Source: Opitutales bacterium (lineage in GTDB: Bacteria > Verrucomicrobiota > Verrucomicrobiia > Opitutales > UBA953). Taken from it: a DNA stretch of 64,000 nucleotides. The stretch spans positions 62,001 through 126,000 of the forward strand of contig JAILGB010000013.1 in assembly GCA_024697185.1 (NCBI GenBank). Reading direction: 5' to 3'. This document shows, in pieces, positions 52,754-62,119 of the stretch. A program made the position numbers and the translations under genes. The notes beneath the pieces were generated by a model. It saw only the letters and a program-made list of their open reading frames with translations. It had not been told where the DNA came from and ran no database searches. Each line of letters starts with the position of its first letter. Positions within the stretch are counted from its first letter, which is position 1.

Positions 52754-54184
52754 ATGGAAGCGAAAAAATCTAAGAAAAGTTCTATCACCGGCGTTTACAA
52801 ACGCGAGGACGCCGTCAACAAATTGTCGGCGGAAGAAACAGCGGAACTCAACAAATACATCGAAACCTATTTGCGCTATTTGGCCTATGCCAAGACAGAA
52901 CGGCGCGCCTACACCGAAGCGGTCCGCCTGCTTGAGGAAAAAGGTTTCAAGCCGCTCGAAAATTTTAAAAATCTGAAAGCGGGCGACAAAGTTTATCGCG
53001 GCTATCACGGCAAAACGCTTTTTGCCGCCGTTATCGGCAAAGATGCCGTCGCCTCCGGCGTCAATGTCGTCGGCGGACACACCGATGCCCCGCGCATCGA
53101 CTGCAAACCCGTTCCCCTGACGGAAAAATCCGGCATCGCCTATTTTGACACCCACTACTACGGCGGGATCAAAAAATTCCAATGGGTCGTCCGTCCCCTC
53201 GCGCTTTACGGCACTTGCGTCAAAGCCGACGGCAGCAAAGTCAATATCTGCATCGGAGACAATCCCGGCGATCCCGTCTTCATGATTTCCGACATCCTGC
53301 CTCACCTCGGACAGGCTCAAAGCGCGCTCAAACTCGGCGAGGCTTTTTCCGGCGAACGCCTTGATGTCATCGTCGGCTCGACTCCGGTTCCGGCGGCAAA
53401 AGACGACGACTCGGTCAAAGAAAAAGTGAAATTGCACGTTTTGCAAATCCTCAAAGAAGAATATGACCTCACCGAACAGGATCTGCTCAGCGCCGAACTC
53501 GAATTCGTGCCCCAGGGAATGCCGCGCGAAATGGGATTTGACCGCTCCCTCATCACCGGATACGGACACGACGACCGCATTTGCGCTTTTGCCGGACTCC
53601 AAGCGATGATGGATCTCAAGAAAACGCCACAAAAAACCGCGGTTGTCCTGCTCTGCGACAAAGAGGAAATCGGCTCAGTCGGTGCGACGGGTATGGATTC
53701 CACATTTTTTGAAAACTCCATCGCGGAACTCTGCGTCCGCCAGGAAAAAAATTATTCGGACATCCTCGTCCGCCGTGCGCTCGAAGCTTCATCAATGCTC
53801 TCCGCCGACGTTTGCGCCGCTGCCGACCCGATGTTCCCGGAATGCTCCTCTCCCAACAATATGCCGATCCTCAACGCCGGCGCCTGCATGATCAAATACA
53901 CGGGCGCGCGCGGCAAAAGCGGTTGCAACGACGCTTCCGCCGAGTTTGTCGGTCGCCTGCGTCAGATCTTTGACAAAGCCGGAGTCGTCTGGCAAGTCGG
54001 AGAACTCGGCGCGGTCGATGTCGGCGGAGGAGGCACAATCGCCCTCTTCATGTCGCGTTACGGCATGAATGTCATCGATATGGGAACGCCGCTGCTCAAT
54101 ATGCACGCACCGAGCGAAGTCGCCTCCAAACTCGACACCTACATGACCTACAAAGCCTACAAGGCGTTTTTCGAAAACGCCTAA
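52754..54184 (+). CDS. M18 family aminopeptidase
   Basis: A 476-residue dinuclear zinc aminopeptidase. Metal and catalytic residues sit in VVGGHTDAPRIDCKP, GYGHDDRICAFAG, CDKEEIGSVGATG and ADVCAAADPM; the dimer-site motif NMHAPSEVASKLD ends the domain. M18 enzymes remove N-terminal acidic or neutral residues from peptides and form large tetrahedral complexes. Likely cytosolic (no signal). Divergent from adk. Confidence 0.92.
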   Translation: MEAKKSKKSSITGVYKREDAVNKLSAEETAELNKYIETYLRYLAYAKTERRAYTEAVRLLEEKGFKPLENFKNLKAGDKVYRGYHGKTLFAAVIGKDAVASGVNVVGGHTDAPRIDCKPVPLTEKSGIAYFDTHYYGGIKKFQWVVRPLALYGTCVKADGSKVNICIGDNPGDPVFMISDILPHLGQAQSALKLGEAFSGERLDVIVGSTPVPAAKDDDSVKEKVKLHVLQILKEEYDLTEQDLLSAELEFVPQGMPREMGFDRSLITGYGHDDRICAFAGLQAMMDLKKTPQKTAVVLLCDKEEIGSVGATGMDSTFFENSIAELCVRQEKNYSDILVRRALEASSMLSADVCAAADPMFPECSSPNNMPILNAGACMIKYTGARGKSGCNDASAEFVGRLRQIFDKAGVVWQVGELGAVDVGGGGTIALFMSRYGMNVIDMGTPLLNMHAPSEVASKLDTYMTYKAYKAFFENA

Positions 54185-54205
54185 AAGGTTTTTCCGTCTT
54201 CCCCC

Positions 54206-54252
54206 AAAAAAAACGCGTTCCCGCCACAATTTTTACGGGAACGCGCTTTTTT
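54206..54252 (+). terminator. Terminator of the M18 gene, paired octamers
   Basis: CGCGTTCCCG / CGGGAACGCG, 10-bp stem with a 12-nt loop, A-run before and CTTTTTTTATTT after, 20 nt past the stop codon. Confidence 0.9.
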
Positions 54253-54326
54253 TATTTCTGGTCCGAATTTTGCGGGAACGAAATTTATTTTCGCGGGAAC
54301 GAAAGAATTCGCGTTCCCGCAAAGGC

Positions 54327-54364
54327 CAAAAAAAATTCCGCGGGAATTTGTCGTTCCCGCGGAA
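54327..54364 (-). terminator. Terminator of mdh
   Basis: TTCCGCGGGAA / TTCCCGCGGAA, perfect 11-bp stem with a 7-nt loop; eight T residues follow on the minus strand. The gap 54253-54381 also holds a further inverted octamer pair (54292-54318). Confidence 0.9.
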
Positions 54365-54381
54365 ATTTTATTTCGATCCGA

Positions 54382-55380
54382 TTAGAGTTGGATGCCGAGA
54401 GCGTCGGACGCCGTTGCGCGCTCTTCCTTGAGCTCTGCGATGGAGGCGTCAATCTTGGCGCGGGCAAAATCGTTGATCGGCAAACCTTTGACGATCTCGT
54501 GGCTGCCGTCAGCGAGGGTGCGCACCGGGAAACCGGTGATAATGCCGGGCTCGGTGCCGTATTCGCCGTTGGACATCATCGCCACGGAGAACCAGTCGCC
54601 TTCCGGAGTCGGGGTGACGAGCTTGCGCACGGTCGCGAGAGCCGCGTTGGCAGCCGAAGCCGCCGAAGAAGCGCCGCGAGCCTTAATCACAGCGCCGCCG
54701 CGCTTTTGCACCAGGGGGATAAATTCATTTTCAAGCCATGCTTTGTCGGTGATGACATCCGTTGCCGGCTTGCCGCCGATTGTCGCGTTGGTAAAGTCCG
54801 GGAACTGTGTTGAGGAGTGGTTGCCCCAAATTGTCATATTCTTGACTTCGTTCACGTGAACGCCGGCTTTTTCCGCGAGGAAGGCTTTGGCACGATTTTC
54901 ATCGAGATGTGTCATCGCATAAAAACGATTTTCGGGAACGCCGGCGGCATTGCGGCAGGCGATCAGGCAGTTGGTGTTGCACGGATTGCCGACGACAAAA
55001 ACGCTGACATCCTTGGCGGCGACAGCGGCAATCGCCTTGCCTTGGCCGACAAAAATTTTACCGTTGATGCCGAGGAGGTCTTTGCGCTCCATGCCGTCCT
55101 TGCGCGGGACCGAGCCCACGAGCATACACCAGTTGCAGTCCTTAAAGCCTTCCATCGGATCCGACGCCACTTTGATGTCCGCCACGAGCGGGAACGCGCA
55201 GTCGTTGAGTTCCATTACGACAGCATTAACCTTGCCGAGCATCGGCTCGATATCGACGAGGTTGAGGGCAACCGGCTGATCCGGGCCGAAAACATCACCT
55301 GCCGCAAGACGGAAAATGAGAGAATAAGCGATATTGCCGGCCGCACCGGTCACCGCAACACGAATTGGAGTCTTTGCCAT
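54382..55380 (-). CDS. mdh: Malate dehydrogenase
   Basis: 332-residue NAD-dependent enzyme of the cytosolic-MDH group. VAVTGAAGNIAYSLIFRLA (nucleotide loop), LVGSVPRKDGMERKDLL (substrate Arg), VVGNPCNTNCLIA, THLDENRAKAFLAEKA and catalytic His in WGNHSSTQFPDF. Interconverts malate and oxaloacetate. Monocistronic. No Shine-Dalgarno; the leader is A/T-rich. Confidence 0.95.
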   Translation of the reverse strand: MAKTPIRVAVTGAAGNIAYSLIFRLAAGDVFGPDQPVALNLVDIEPMLGKVNAVVMELNDCAFPLVADIKVASDPMEGFKDCNWCMLVGSVPRKDGMERKDLLGINGKIFVGQGKAIAAVAAKDVSVFVVGNPCNTNCLIACRNAAGVPENRFYAMTHLDENRAKAFLAEKAGVHVNEVKNMTIWGNHSSTQFPDFTNATIGGKPATDVITDKAWLENEFIPLVQKRGGAVIKARGASSAASAANAALATVRKLVTPTPEGDWFSVAMMSNGEYGTEPGIITGFPVRTLADGSHEIVKGLPINDFARAKIDASIAELKEERATASDALGIQL

Positions 55381-55475
55381 AATTTTATATAGATTTTGGG
55401 TTAAATTTGTTTAGATTTAGTATGCGCGTTCCCGCGAAAATAGTAAAGAGGGAATTTTACGGGAACGACAAAAAA

Positions 55476-56225
55476 TTATTCTTTTTCCGATTCCGCCGCA
55501 CGAATTTTTGCAAGAACATCCATTTTGACAGCCTTGCCTTTTTCATACGCCACAGGATCTTCCTTTGCGATGCGTTTCAAATATTTTTCGTAACAGTCGG
55601 AAAGTTTGCCGAAACCGATTTTTTGTTCGAGTCCGGTGCTTTCGTAAAGTTCCAATGCCGTTCCCGAGTCGCATTCTTCGACCAGAAATGCCAAAAACCG
55701 TTCCACCGCCATGCTGTGGATAAATTTTCGATACGAAACTTGGCGCTGGCACTCAAAATCGATAATCAGCTCTTCCCGCAAACGATCGAGATTTTCTTCA
55801 TCCGCGGGAACGGTCTCCTTGGAAAGGTTTTGATTGCACCTGTCGAGTTCCTGTTGCAAATGTTCCAAAACTTCATCGCCGAGATAAGCCGCCACAACAT
55901 CCGCCACGATTTCCGCAGCCTCAACGGGCTTGTTGTGGTATCTGCGCAAGAGTTGCGCCTTTGCCGCACCCTCGAGGCCCCAAAACGCATCTTCGTTTAC
56001 AACATATTTGCGATGGAGGATCAAAAAATCGACAAACTCGTCCCCGTCCAATTCGTTGCCGACCAAAGCGTTTTTCTGCTCCTCCAAAGAAAGCGCCTTG
56101 AATGCCGGCGAACTGACATCCGGAAAACTCTCCGGGACAAAACGGACATCCTGCGCCGACACATTGCAGATATTCATCAAAAAAAGCGACAGCACACAGA
56201 TTTTCGCAGGATCAAAAAATTTCAT
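55476..56225 (-). CDS. Secreted protein of unknown function
   Basis: 249 residues with a signal peptide ending near NVSAQ (residue 25). The mature part is acidic and alpha-helical with scattered Cys (DRCNQNLSKET, DFECQRQVSYRKF, LVEECDSGTAL, LSDCYEKYLKRIA). No domain recognised. It lies between mdh and the divergent lactate permease. An inverted octamer pair with a long loop (55428-55467) follows but lacks a T-tract. Confidence 0.7.
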   Translation of the reverse strand: MKFFDPAKICVLSLFLMNICNVSAQDVRFVPESFPDVSSPAFKALSLEEQKNALVGNELDGDEFVDFLILHRKYVVNEDAFWGLEGAAKAQLLRRYHNKPVEAAEIVADVVAAYLGDEVLEHLQQELDRCNQNLSKETVPADEENLDRLREELIIDFECQRQVSYRKFIHSMAVERFLAFLVEECDSGTALELYESTGLEQKIGFGKLSDCYEKYLKRIAKEDPVAYEKGKAVKMDVLAKIRAAESEKE

Positions 56226-56330
56226 TTCCTACCCATTTAAGCAAAAGTCCGATGTTCCCGCAATCTGAAAGTCCTCCCTTGAAAAATCGGGAACGCCGAA
56301 TCCGCGGGAACGGCATTTTGATTTTAAACT

Positions 56331-56360
56331 TTGCGAAACGAGCCGCGACACCGTTAAGAT
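56331..56360 (+). promoter_or_regulatory. Promoter of the lactate permease gene, 8 nt before the ATG
   Basis: -35 TTGCGA (56331-56336), 18-nt spacer, -10 TAAGAT (56355-56360), then AAATACGT and the ATG at 56369. Confidence 0.45.
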
Positions 56361-56368
56361 AAATACGT

Positions 56369-57895
56369 ATGAACATTTTCCCGTTCCTGACAGCATGTCT
56401 TCCGATCCTTTGGCTGATTTTGGCCTTGGGCGTTTTCAAAATGGCGGCACATCGCGCTTGTCTGATCGCCCTGGCGGGAACGGTCCTGCTTGCCGCCTGT
56501 CGCGGGCAAAATTCCCTGGAAATCCTTACAGCTTCGACAGAAGGCTTCGCCACGGCGCTCTGGCCGATCGGGATCGTGATTATCGCGGCGCTGTTTTGTT
56601 ATAATCTTTGCGTCGAGACGAGAGCGATGGAAAAAATCAAGGCTCAACTCGGCACGATTTCAACCGATCAAAGCGTTCTCATTTTGCTCATCGCCTGGGG
56701 CTTCGGCAACTTTATGGAGGGAATGGCCGGTTTCGGGACCGCCGTTGCGATTCCCGCCTCCATGCTTGTCGCCCTCGGGATAAAGCCGATGCGCGCCGTC
56801 CTCGTCTGCCTCATCGGCAATTCGATGCCAACGTCCTTTGGCGCCGTCGGCGTCTCCACCGAAACGCTCAGCGCCGTTACCGGCCTGGATGTTCTGCAAC
56901 TTTCCAAAAGCTTGATCTGCCTTCAAGTTTTTCAAACCCTTCTCCTGCCGTTTTTGATGCTCGCCGTCGGAGCCGGACGACAGGCGCTTAAAGATTCCTG
57001 GCAGGTGACGGCAATTGCGGCGGCGAGCTTTACTTTGCCTTGGGCGGCAACCGCCTGGTTTGTCGGTCCCGAACTCCCCAACATCGTCGGAGCCGCGTGC
57101 ACAATGCTCGCCATCATCGCCTTCGTCAAAATCCAAAAAAAGGAAAATCCCGTTCCCGCGGACAATGCGTTCCCGCAAAAAAATATTGCTTGCACCGAAA
57201 TCTGCCGCGCCTGGTCGCCGTTTATTTTTGTCACCGCTTTTTTGGCGATCGCATCGAGACTTTGCCCGGTCGTTTTTTCATTTTTGAGAACTTTTTCCTC
57301 CAATCTCCAAATCTATAGCGGAGACAATCCGAACACTTTGACTTTCTACTGGATCAGCACTCCGGGCGTTTTGATTTTGCTGGCGACATTTTGCGGCGGA
57401 CTTTGCCAACAGGCAAGTTTTAAGACGATTGCGATGACACTTTCAAAAACCGTTCGCCAATATTTTAAAACGATTCTCACGATCTGTTGCGTCATGGCGA
57501 CGGCAAAATTGATGAGTTATAGCGGAATGATCGGCAATATCGCCGAAACGCTCGTCGGCATCACGGGAACGACGTTCCCGGTTATCTCGCCATGGATCGG
57601 TGCCGTCGGCGCATTTTTGACGGGATCGGGAACCTCGACGGGAGTGCTTTTCGGCGAAGTCCAAATGCGCGCCGCGCTCAGTTTGGGTCTCGATCCCTTT
57701 TGGACAGTCGCCGCCAATCTTTTTGGTGCCGGAATCGGCAAAATGATTTGTCCGCAAAGCATCGTCATCGGCGCGGGCGCAATCGGGCTCGGCGGTTCAG
57801 AATCCGCCATTTGGCGTTCGGTCATCCCGTTTTTCACCCTCTATGTTTTGCTCGCGGGAACGATGTCCGCCATCGCCTGTTGGCTTTTTGCCTGA
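56369..57895 (+). CDS. L-lactate permease (LctP family)
   Basis: A 508-residue membrane protein with about 13 hydrophobic helices. Family landmarks are EGFATALWPIGIVIIAALF, WGFGNFMEGMAGFGTAVAIP, GAVGAFLTGSGTSTGVLFGE and NLFGAGIGKMICPQSI. It takes up or releases L-lactate (and glycolate in relatives) with protons. No lactate dehydrogenase gene is nearby. An inverted octamer pair lies within the coding region at 57564-57579. Confidence 0.92.
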   Translation: MNIFPFLTACLPILWLILALGVFKMAAHRACLIALAGTVLLAACRGQNSLEILTASTEGFATALWPIGIVIIAALFCYNLCVETRAMEKIKAQLGTISTDQSVLILLIAWGFGNFMEGMAGFGTAVAIPASMLVALGIKPMRAVLVCLIGNSMPTSFGAVGVSTETLSAVTGLDVLQLSKSLICLQVFQTLLLPFLMLAVGAGRQALKDSWQVTAIAAASFTLPWAATAWFVGPELPNIVGAACTMLAIIAFVKIQKKENPVPADNAFPQKNIACTEICRAWSPFIFVTAFLAIASRLCPVVFSFLRTFSSNLQIYSGDNPNTLTFYWISTPGVLILLATFCGGLCQQASFKTIAMTLSKTVRQYFKTILTICCVMATAKLMSYSGMIGNIAETLVGITGTTFPVISPWIGAVGAFLTGSGTSTGVLFGEVQMRAALSLGLDPFWTVAANLFGAGIGKMICPQSIVIGAGAIGLGGSESAIWRSVIPFFTLYVLLAGTMSAIACWLFA

Positions 57896-57940
57896 ACTGT
57901 TTTCCGTTCCCGCAATCGCGCGTTCCCGTCAAATTTTCAT

Positions 57941-57969
57941 TTGAACCTCGTTCTTCAAAATTATAAAAT
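57941..57969 (+). promoter_or_regulatory. Promoter of aspS
   Basis: -35 TTGAAC (57941-57946), 17-nt spacer, -10 TAAAAT (57964-57969). Predicted leader about 18 nt, A-rich and without a Shine-Dalgarno. Confidence 0.5.
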
Positions 57970-57993
57970 AGTTAGAAAATAACACTTATAAAT

Positions 57994-59781
57994 ATGCTTC
58001 GCACACACAATTGCAACAGTTTAACCATTGAAGACAACGGAAAGACTGTCACTCTCATCGGCTGGGTTGACACAGTCCGCGACTTGGGCGGCGTGCGCTT
58101 TGTCGATCTGCGCGACCGCGAGGGAGTCACTCAAATCGTCTGCCACCCGGATTATGCCGAAGTGCACGAAATTGCCAAGGGACTCAAAGACGAATCCGTC
58201 ATCCAAGTGACCGGCCGGGTGACGCTCCGCGAACCCGAGACCATCAACGAAAAACTGAAAACCGGCAAAATCGAAGTCGTCGCCGAATCCATCGTCGTCG
58301 AAAATATTTGCGCGCCGCTGCCCTTCCCGATGGACGATGACAAGGCGGACAAAGTCAATGAAGACCTGCGCGGCGAATTCCGCTTCTTGGATTTGCGCCG
58401 TCCGCGCAACATCAATCTCCTGCGTATGCGGGCAAAGGCGGGACATGCCATTCGCAACTATCTCGATTCGCAAGACTTTGTTGAAGTAGAAACTCCGACA
58501 CTTTTTAAATCAACCCCGGAAGGCGCGCGAGAATTTCTCGTGCCGAGCCGCCTCAATCCCGGACAATTTTATGCGCTGACACAATCGCCGCAGCAATACA
58601 AGCAAATGCTGATGGTCGCCGGCATCGAACGCTATTACCAAATGGCGCGCTGCTACCGCGACGAGGACTTGCGCGCCGACCGCCAGCCGGAATTCACCCA
58701 AGTGGATATCGAAATGTCCTTCATCGAACGCGAAGACATTTATGCGCTCATCGAAGGCATGCTCAAAAAAGTCTGGAAGGAAGTCCTCGACATCGACATT
58801 CCGACACCGTTCCCGCGGATGCCCTACAAGGAAGCGATGGACCGCTTTGGCGTCGATAAGCCCGATACGCGTTTCGGGATCGAAATCACAGATTTTACGG
58901 AGCTTTTCAAAACCTCCTCCTTCAAAGTCTTTAACAATGTCGCCAACAGCGAAAACGGCGTTGTCCGCGCCATCAACGCCAAAGGGCTCGAAGATATCAC
59001 CCAAGGCGAATTGACGCATCTCGAAACGATCGCCAAGACTCTTGGCGCCAAGGGACTCGCCTTCATTAAGGCTGCCAACGGCGAATGGAAATCTCCGATT
59101 TTGAAATTTTTCTCAGATGCGGAAAAAGCCGCGCTCAAAGAAAAGCTCAACATTGAAGACGGCGACATTGTTTTCTTCGCCGCAGCCCCGTGGGAACAGG
59201 CTTCCGCCATTCTCGGGCGAATCCGTCTTGAAGCGGCGAAATTGCTCCAAGCCCGCGGAAAATTGATCATTCCCAAAGACAAATTCAACTTCCTCTGGGT
59301 TATCGAATTTCCGCTGATGCTTTGGGACGAAGAGCAAAACCGCTATGTCTCCGCGCACCATCCGTTTACATCGCCGGTCAAGGAAGACATGTCCCTCTTG
59401 GATACGGATCCCAAAAAAGTTCGCGGCCAACACTATGACATTGTGCTCAACGGTGTCGAACTTGGCGGCGGCTCAATCCGTATTCACAATCCGCTTTTGC
59501 AAAAGAAAGTCTTTGAAGATGTTTTGCAAATCCCGAAAGATGTCGTCGAATCGCGTTTCGGCTATATGCTCAAAGCTTTCAGCTACGGAGCACCGCCCCA
59601 CGGAGGCATCGCGCTCGGCTTTGACCGCCTGGTCACAATGCTCGCCGGTCGCAGTTCCATTCGCGACTTGCTCGCGTTCCCCAAGACACAGCGCGGACAA
59701 GACCTTATGGCCAACTGCCCGTCACCGGTGACCGAACGCCAACTCAAAGACGTTCATATTCAAGTTCGAGGCGACGAATAA
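57994..59781 (+). CDS. aspS: Aspartyl-tRNA synthetase, bacterial type
   Basis: 595-residue class IIb synthetase. N-terminal OB anticodon-binding domain (VTLIGWVDTVRDLGGVRFVD), motif 1 and 2 regions (FVEVETPTLFKSTPEGAREF, ARCYRDEDLRADRQPEFTQ), the bacterial GAD insertion (about 290-410), HHPFTSP, and motif 3 GGIALGFDRLVTMLAG. Charges tRNA-Asp; whether it also charges tRNA-Asn is not readable. Confidence 0.97.
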   Translation: MLRTHNCNSLTIEDNGKTVTLIGWVDTVRDLGGVRFVDLRDREGVTQIVCHPDYAEVHEIAKGLKDESVIQVTGRVTLREPETINEKLKTGKIEVVAESIVVENICAPLPFPMDDDKADKVNEDLRGEFRFLDLRRPRNINLLRMRAKAGHAIRNYLDSQDFVEVETPTLFKSTPEGAREFLVPSRLNPGQFYALTQSPQQYKQMLMVAGIERYYQMARCYRDEDLRADRQPEFTQVDIEMSFIEREDIYALIEGMLKKVWKEVLDIDIPTPFPRMPYKEAMDRFGVDKPDTRFGIEITDFTELFKTSSFKVFNNVANSENGVVRAINAKGLEDITQGELTHLETIAKTLGAKGLAFIKAANGEWKSPILKFFSDAEKAALKEKLNIEDGDIVFFAAAPWEQASAILGRIRLEAAKLLQARGKLIIPKDKFNFLWVIEFPLMLWDEEQNRYVSAHHPFTSPVKEDMSLLDTDPKKVRGQHYDIVLNGVELGGGSIRIHNPLLQKKVFEDVLQIPKDVVESRFGYMLKAFSYGAPPHGGIALGFDRLVTMLAGRSSIRDLLAFPKTQRGQDLMANCPSPVTERQLKDVHIQVRGDE

Positions 59782-59797
59782 GTTTTGACGGTCATAT

Positions 59798-59840
59798 AAA
59801 AAATCCGTTCCCGCAAATTTTTACGGGAACGGATTTTTTT
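59798..59840. terminator. Bidirectional terminator between aspS and thioredoxin-like gene, paired octamers
   Basis: AAAAAATCCGTTCCCG / CGGGAACGGATTTTTT, perfect 16-bp stem with a 10-nt loop, the longest of its kind here. Confidence 0.93.
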
Positions 59841-59872
59841 GTAGCGGGAACGGCAAATCTCGGGAAGGCACT

Positions 59873-60430
59873 TTATTTGGCGTTCCCGTGTTGTTTTTTC
59901 CAATCGGACATTTTTTTATAAAGTTGATCAAAGCGCGGGTCCGGCTTTTTTGCCTGCATTGCCGCCGAAGCTCCGGACATACGATGGAGCACGCTCCCGT
60001 CGGGAGCCAGCACCACCAGGCCGGGAAGTCCGTCCGAAAGGCTGGTCTTTGTCTTGCTGCCGAGCGGCACCGCCAGCCATTTCATTTTATATTTCTTACA
60101 ATAATCGACCATCGCCGCCTCCGAGTTGTCGGAAGAAACGAAAACGACTTCAAACTCGTCCGCGTGCTTTTTTCTGAAATCGACCAATTGGGGGGTAAAA
60201 TAATGGCAATAGCCGCACCAGGCAGCGGAAGAATAGATGCCGACAAATTTACCTTTGAGCACCTCCAACTGTTTCTTGTTCGCCGAAGAAGAGCGCTTCC
60301 CCGCTTTCATCACGCCCTTTGGGAACTCCGTCTCATACCAGGCGGCGGGAACGGCATCCTCCGCTCCGGAGACAAATGTCGCCGACAAAATGCAAAGCGC
60401 GGGAACGAGAAAAGCAAATAAATTTTTCAT
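59873..60430 (-). CDS. Secreted thioredoxin-like protein
   Basis: 185 residues with a signal peptide (KNLFAFLVPALCILSATFVSG). A thioredoxin fold with active site SAAWCGYCHYFTPQL (CGYC), VVFVSSDNSEAAM, and the cis-Pro loop DGLPGLVVLAPDG. The layout is that of TlpA/nucleoredoxin-like periplasmic thiol-disulfide proteins. The track start is 28 codons early; the ATG at 60430 starts the signal peptide. Partner unknown. Confidence 0.82.
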   Translation of the reverse strand: MKNLFAFLVPALCILSATFVSGAEDAVPAAWYETEFPKGVMKAGKRSSSANKKQLEVLKGKFVGIYSSAAWCGYCHYFTPQLVDFRKKHADEFEVVFVSSDNSEAAMVDYCKKYKMKWLAVPLGSKTKTSLSDGLPGLVVLAPDGSVLHRMSGASAAMQAKKPDPRFDQLYKKMSDWKKQHGNAK

Positions 60431-60495
60431 ATTTTTCAAAACAACGGGTCTTATTTCAAAAATACTCAAAATGCCGAGCTCCCGCAAGTCGTTTT

Positions 60496-61863
60496 CTAAT
60501 CGGCGTTCCCGCAAAAGTCTGCGGATTCTAACGCTTCAGGGATCTGTTTTTCCTCTTTCCAGCAGCGACGCAACAACACGCGTTTGAGAGATCCGGCGGG
60601 CGTTTCGAGCGGGATGATTTCATAATCGCCGATCATAATTTTTTCGCCGCGCTTGGGCAATCGGTGGCAATGCTCGTGTTTGATCCATTCGGCGACCGTC
60701 TGTGTCGAATTGCCCTCCCATTCGAGCACCCATCCGGTCTCCGCCTCGAGTTCGTGCATCGAAAGCGTTCCCGCGACTACGATCGTGTCCGGAGTTTGTT
60801 CAAAAATTTCTTTGTTGTCCGTATCAAACTCGTCTCGAATATCTCCGACGATTTCTTCAAGCAAATCTTCAAAACTTACCAAACCGAGTGTTCTGCCTTC
60901 GCTGTTGACGACAAGGGCGAGATGGTTTTGCGAGAGTCGCAGACGCTCAAGGACAGTGACGACGGGCATTTCCGGCGGGAACGTCAACATTTCCCTCAAA
61001 AGCGGCTGAATCGGAGTTTCGCTGCCAAGCAGTTGCATCTGCCAAAGCCATTCCCGCATCATCAAAATTCCGACGGGTTTGTCCAAATCCCCGTCAAAAA
61101 CCGGATAGCGGGAATGCCCTGTTTTTTGGGAAATCCTCAAATTTTCCTCCGACTTTGCATGAAGCCACAGACAGTTGATTTCATCGCGCGGCAACATAAT
61201 TTCTGAAACCCGCGTGTCGCGCATTCTCAAAGAGCGCAGCATAATTTTGTTGACGACCTCATCCGCCAAATGCGAATGGCGGGAATGCGAGAGGACATAT
61301 TCCATTTCCTCCGGCGAAAAACCATGGGCATTTTCGCTCGCCGGATGAATCCCGGCTCGGCGCAAAAAGAAATTTGCGGTCCCGTTGAGCGCCCAAATAA
61401 ACGGATAGAGCATTTTATAAAAAAGCATCAACGGGAACGAGACCATCGTAGATGCTCTCATCGGATATTGTATCGCAATTGACTTGGGAGCGAGCTCGCC
61501 GAAGACAATGTGCATAAAAGTAATCACGGCGAACGCGATCAGACCGGCGACAAGGTGCGGATCGTTGATATGCAGCCAATTTAACAACGGCGCAAAACGC
61601 GCGGCGACAAAGGGCTCGCCCACCCATCCGAGCGCCAGCGAAGAAAGTGTAATTCCCAACTGCGTCGAAGAAAGCACCGCATCCAAATGTTCCGTCGCCT
61701 TAATCGCCGAACGGACACCGAGACCGCCGTCTTTTTGCAAAGGGTAAAGCTGGCTCGAACGAACCTTGACCAAAGAAAATTCCGCTGCGACAAAAAAGCC
61801 GTTTGCCGCGACTAATGAAAGCACAACGACAATTTCAAAAACAAACTCAAGCGCCTCTAACAT
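60496..61863 (-). CDS. CNNM/CorC-type hemolysin-family transporter
   Basis: A 455-residue protein: an N-terminal DUF21/CNNM membrane domain (LSLVAANGFFVAAEFSLVKVR, FMHIVFGELAPKSIAIQYP), then paired CBS domains (about 205-335: SEIMLPRDEI, GHSRYPVFDGDLDKPVGILM). A CorC_HlyC domain ends it (TIVVAGTLSMHELEAETGW, RLPKRGEKIMIGDYEI). Homologues transport Mg2+ or Co2+ or act in metal homeostasis; older names call them hemolysins. Confidence 0.9.
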   Translation of the reverse strand: MLEALEFVFEIVVVLSLVAANGFFVAAEFSLVKVRSSQLYPLQKDGGLGVRSAIKATEHLDAVLSSTQLGITLSSLALGWVGEPFVAARFAPLLNWLHINDPHLVAGLIAFAVITFMHIVFGELAPKSIAIQYPMRASTMVSFPLMLFYKMLYPFIWALNGTANFFLRRAGIHPASENAHGFSPEEMEYVLSHSRHSHLADEVVNKIMLRSLRMRDTRVSEIMLPRDEINCLWLHAKSEENLRISQKTGHSRYPVFDGDLDKPVGILMMREWLWQMQLLGSETPIQPLLREMLTFPPEMPVVTVLERLRLSQNHLALVVNSEGRTLGLVSFEDLLEEIVGDIRDEFDTDNKEIFEQTPDTIVVAGTLSMHELEAETGWVLEWEGNSTQTVAEWIKHEHCHRLPKRGEKIMIGDYEIIPLETPAGSLKRVLLRRCWKEEKQIPEALESADFCGNAD

Positions 61864-61907
61864 ATATCTTATTTAATTCTAACAAAACCCTATTGAAAAA
61901 CACATAT

Positions 61908-61942
61908 AAAAAAACGTCCCCGCAAACGAATCTGCGGGGACG
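61908..61942 (-). terminator. Terminator of the feo operon
   Basis: CGTCCCCGCA / TGCGGGGACG, perfect 10-bp stem with an 8-nt loop, seven T residues following on the minus strand. The arms are a one-base variant (CGTCCCCG) of the iterated octamer, changed on both sides so pairing is kept. Confidence 0.92.
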
Positions 61943-61963
61943 CGCGTATAACGAACACTAACC

Positions 61964-62116
61964 CTATTTTTTATTAGGAAAATCTTTTAAATGTTTATGA
62001 CAGCCACAGCCGCACCCGCATCCGCCACTTTTGGAATGGAACTTCCGATAAACCGCGAAAACTATGTAAAAGCACGCGGCCAGCAACAAGATGCTAATGA
62101 TGATTTTTTCTGCCAT
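61964..62116 (-). CDS. FeoB-associated Cys-rich membrane protein, 50 aa
   Basis: Too short for the ORF track. It starts MAEKIIISILLLAACFYIVF, a single membrane helix, and continues VYRKFHSKSGGCGCGCGCHKH, a GGCGCGCGC motif, ending FPNKK. This matches the small Cys-rich proteins encoded after feoB in many anaerobes. The Cys cluster probably binds iron or senses it. It starts 3 nt after the feoB stop and ends before a strong terminator. Confidence 0.85.
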   Translation of the reverse strand: MAEKIIISILLLAACFYIVFAVYRKFHSKSGGCGCGCGCHKHLKDFPNKK

Positions 62117-62119
62117 AAT

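Noticed and set aside
52640-53632. 330-aa minus-strand ORF
   Set aside because: Antisense to the M18 aminopeptidase and to the adk promoter.
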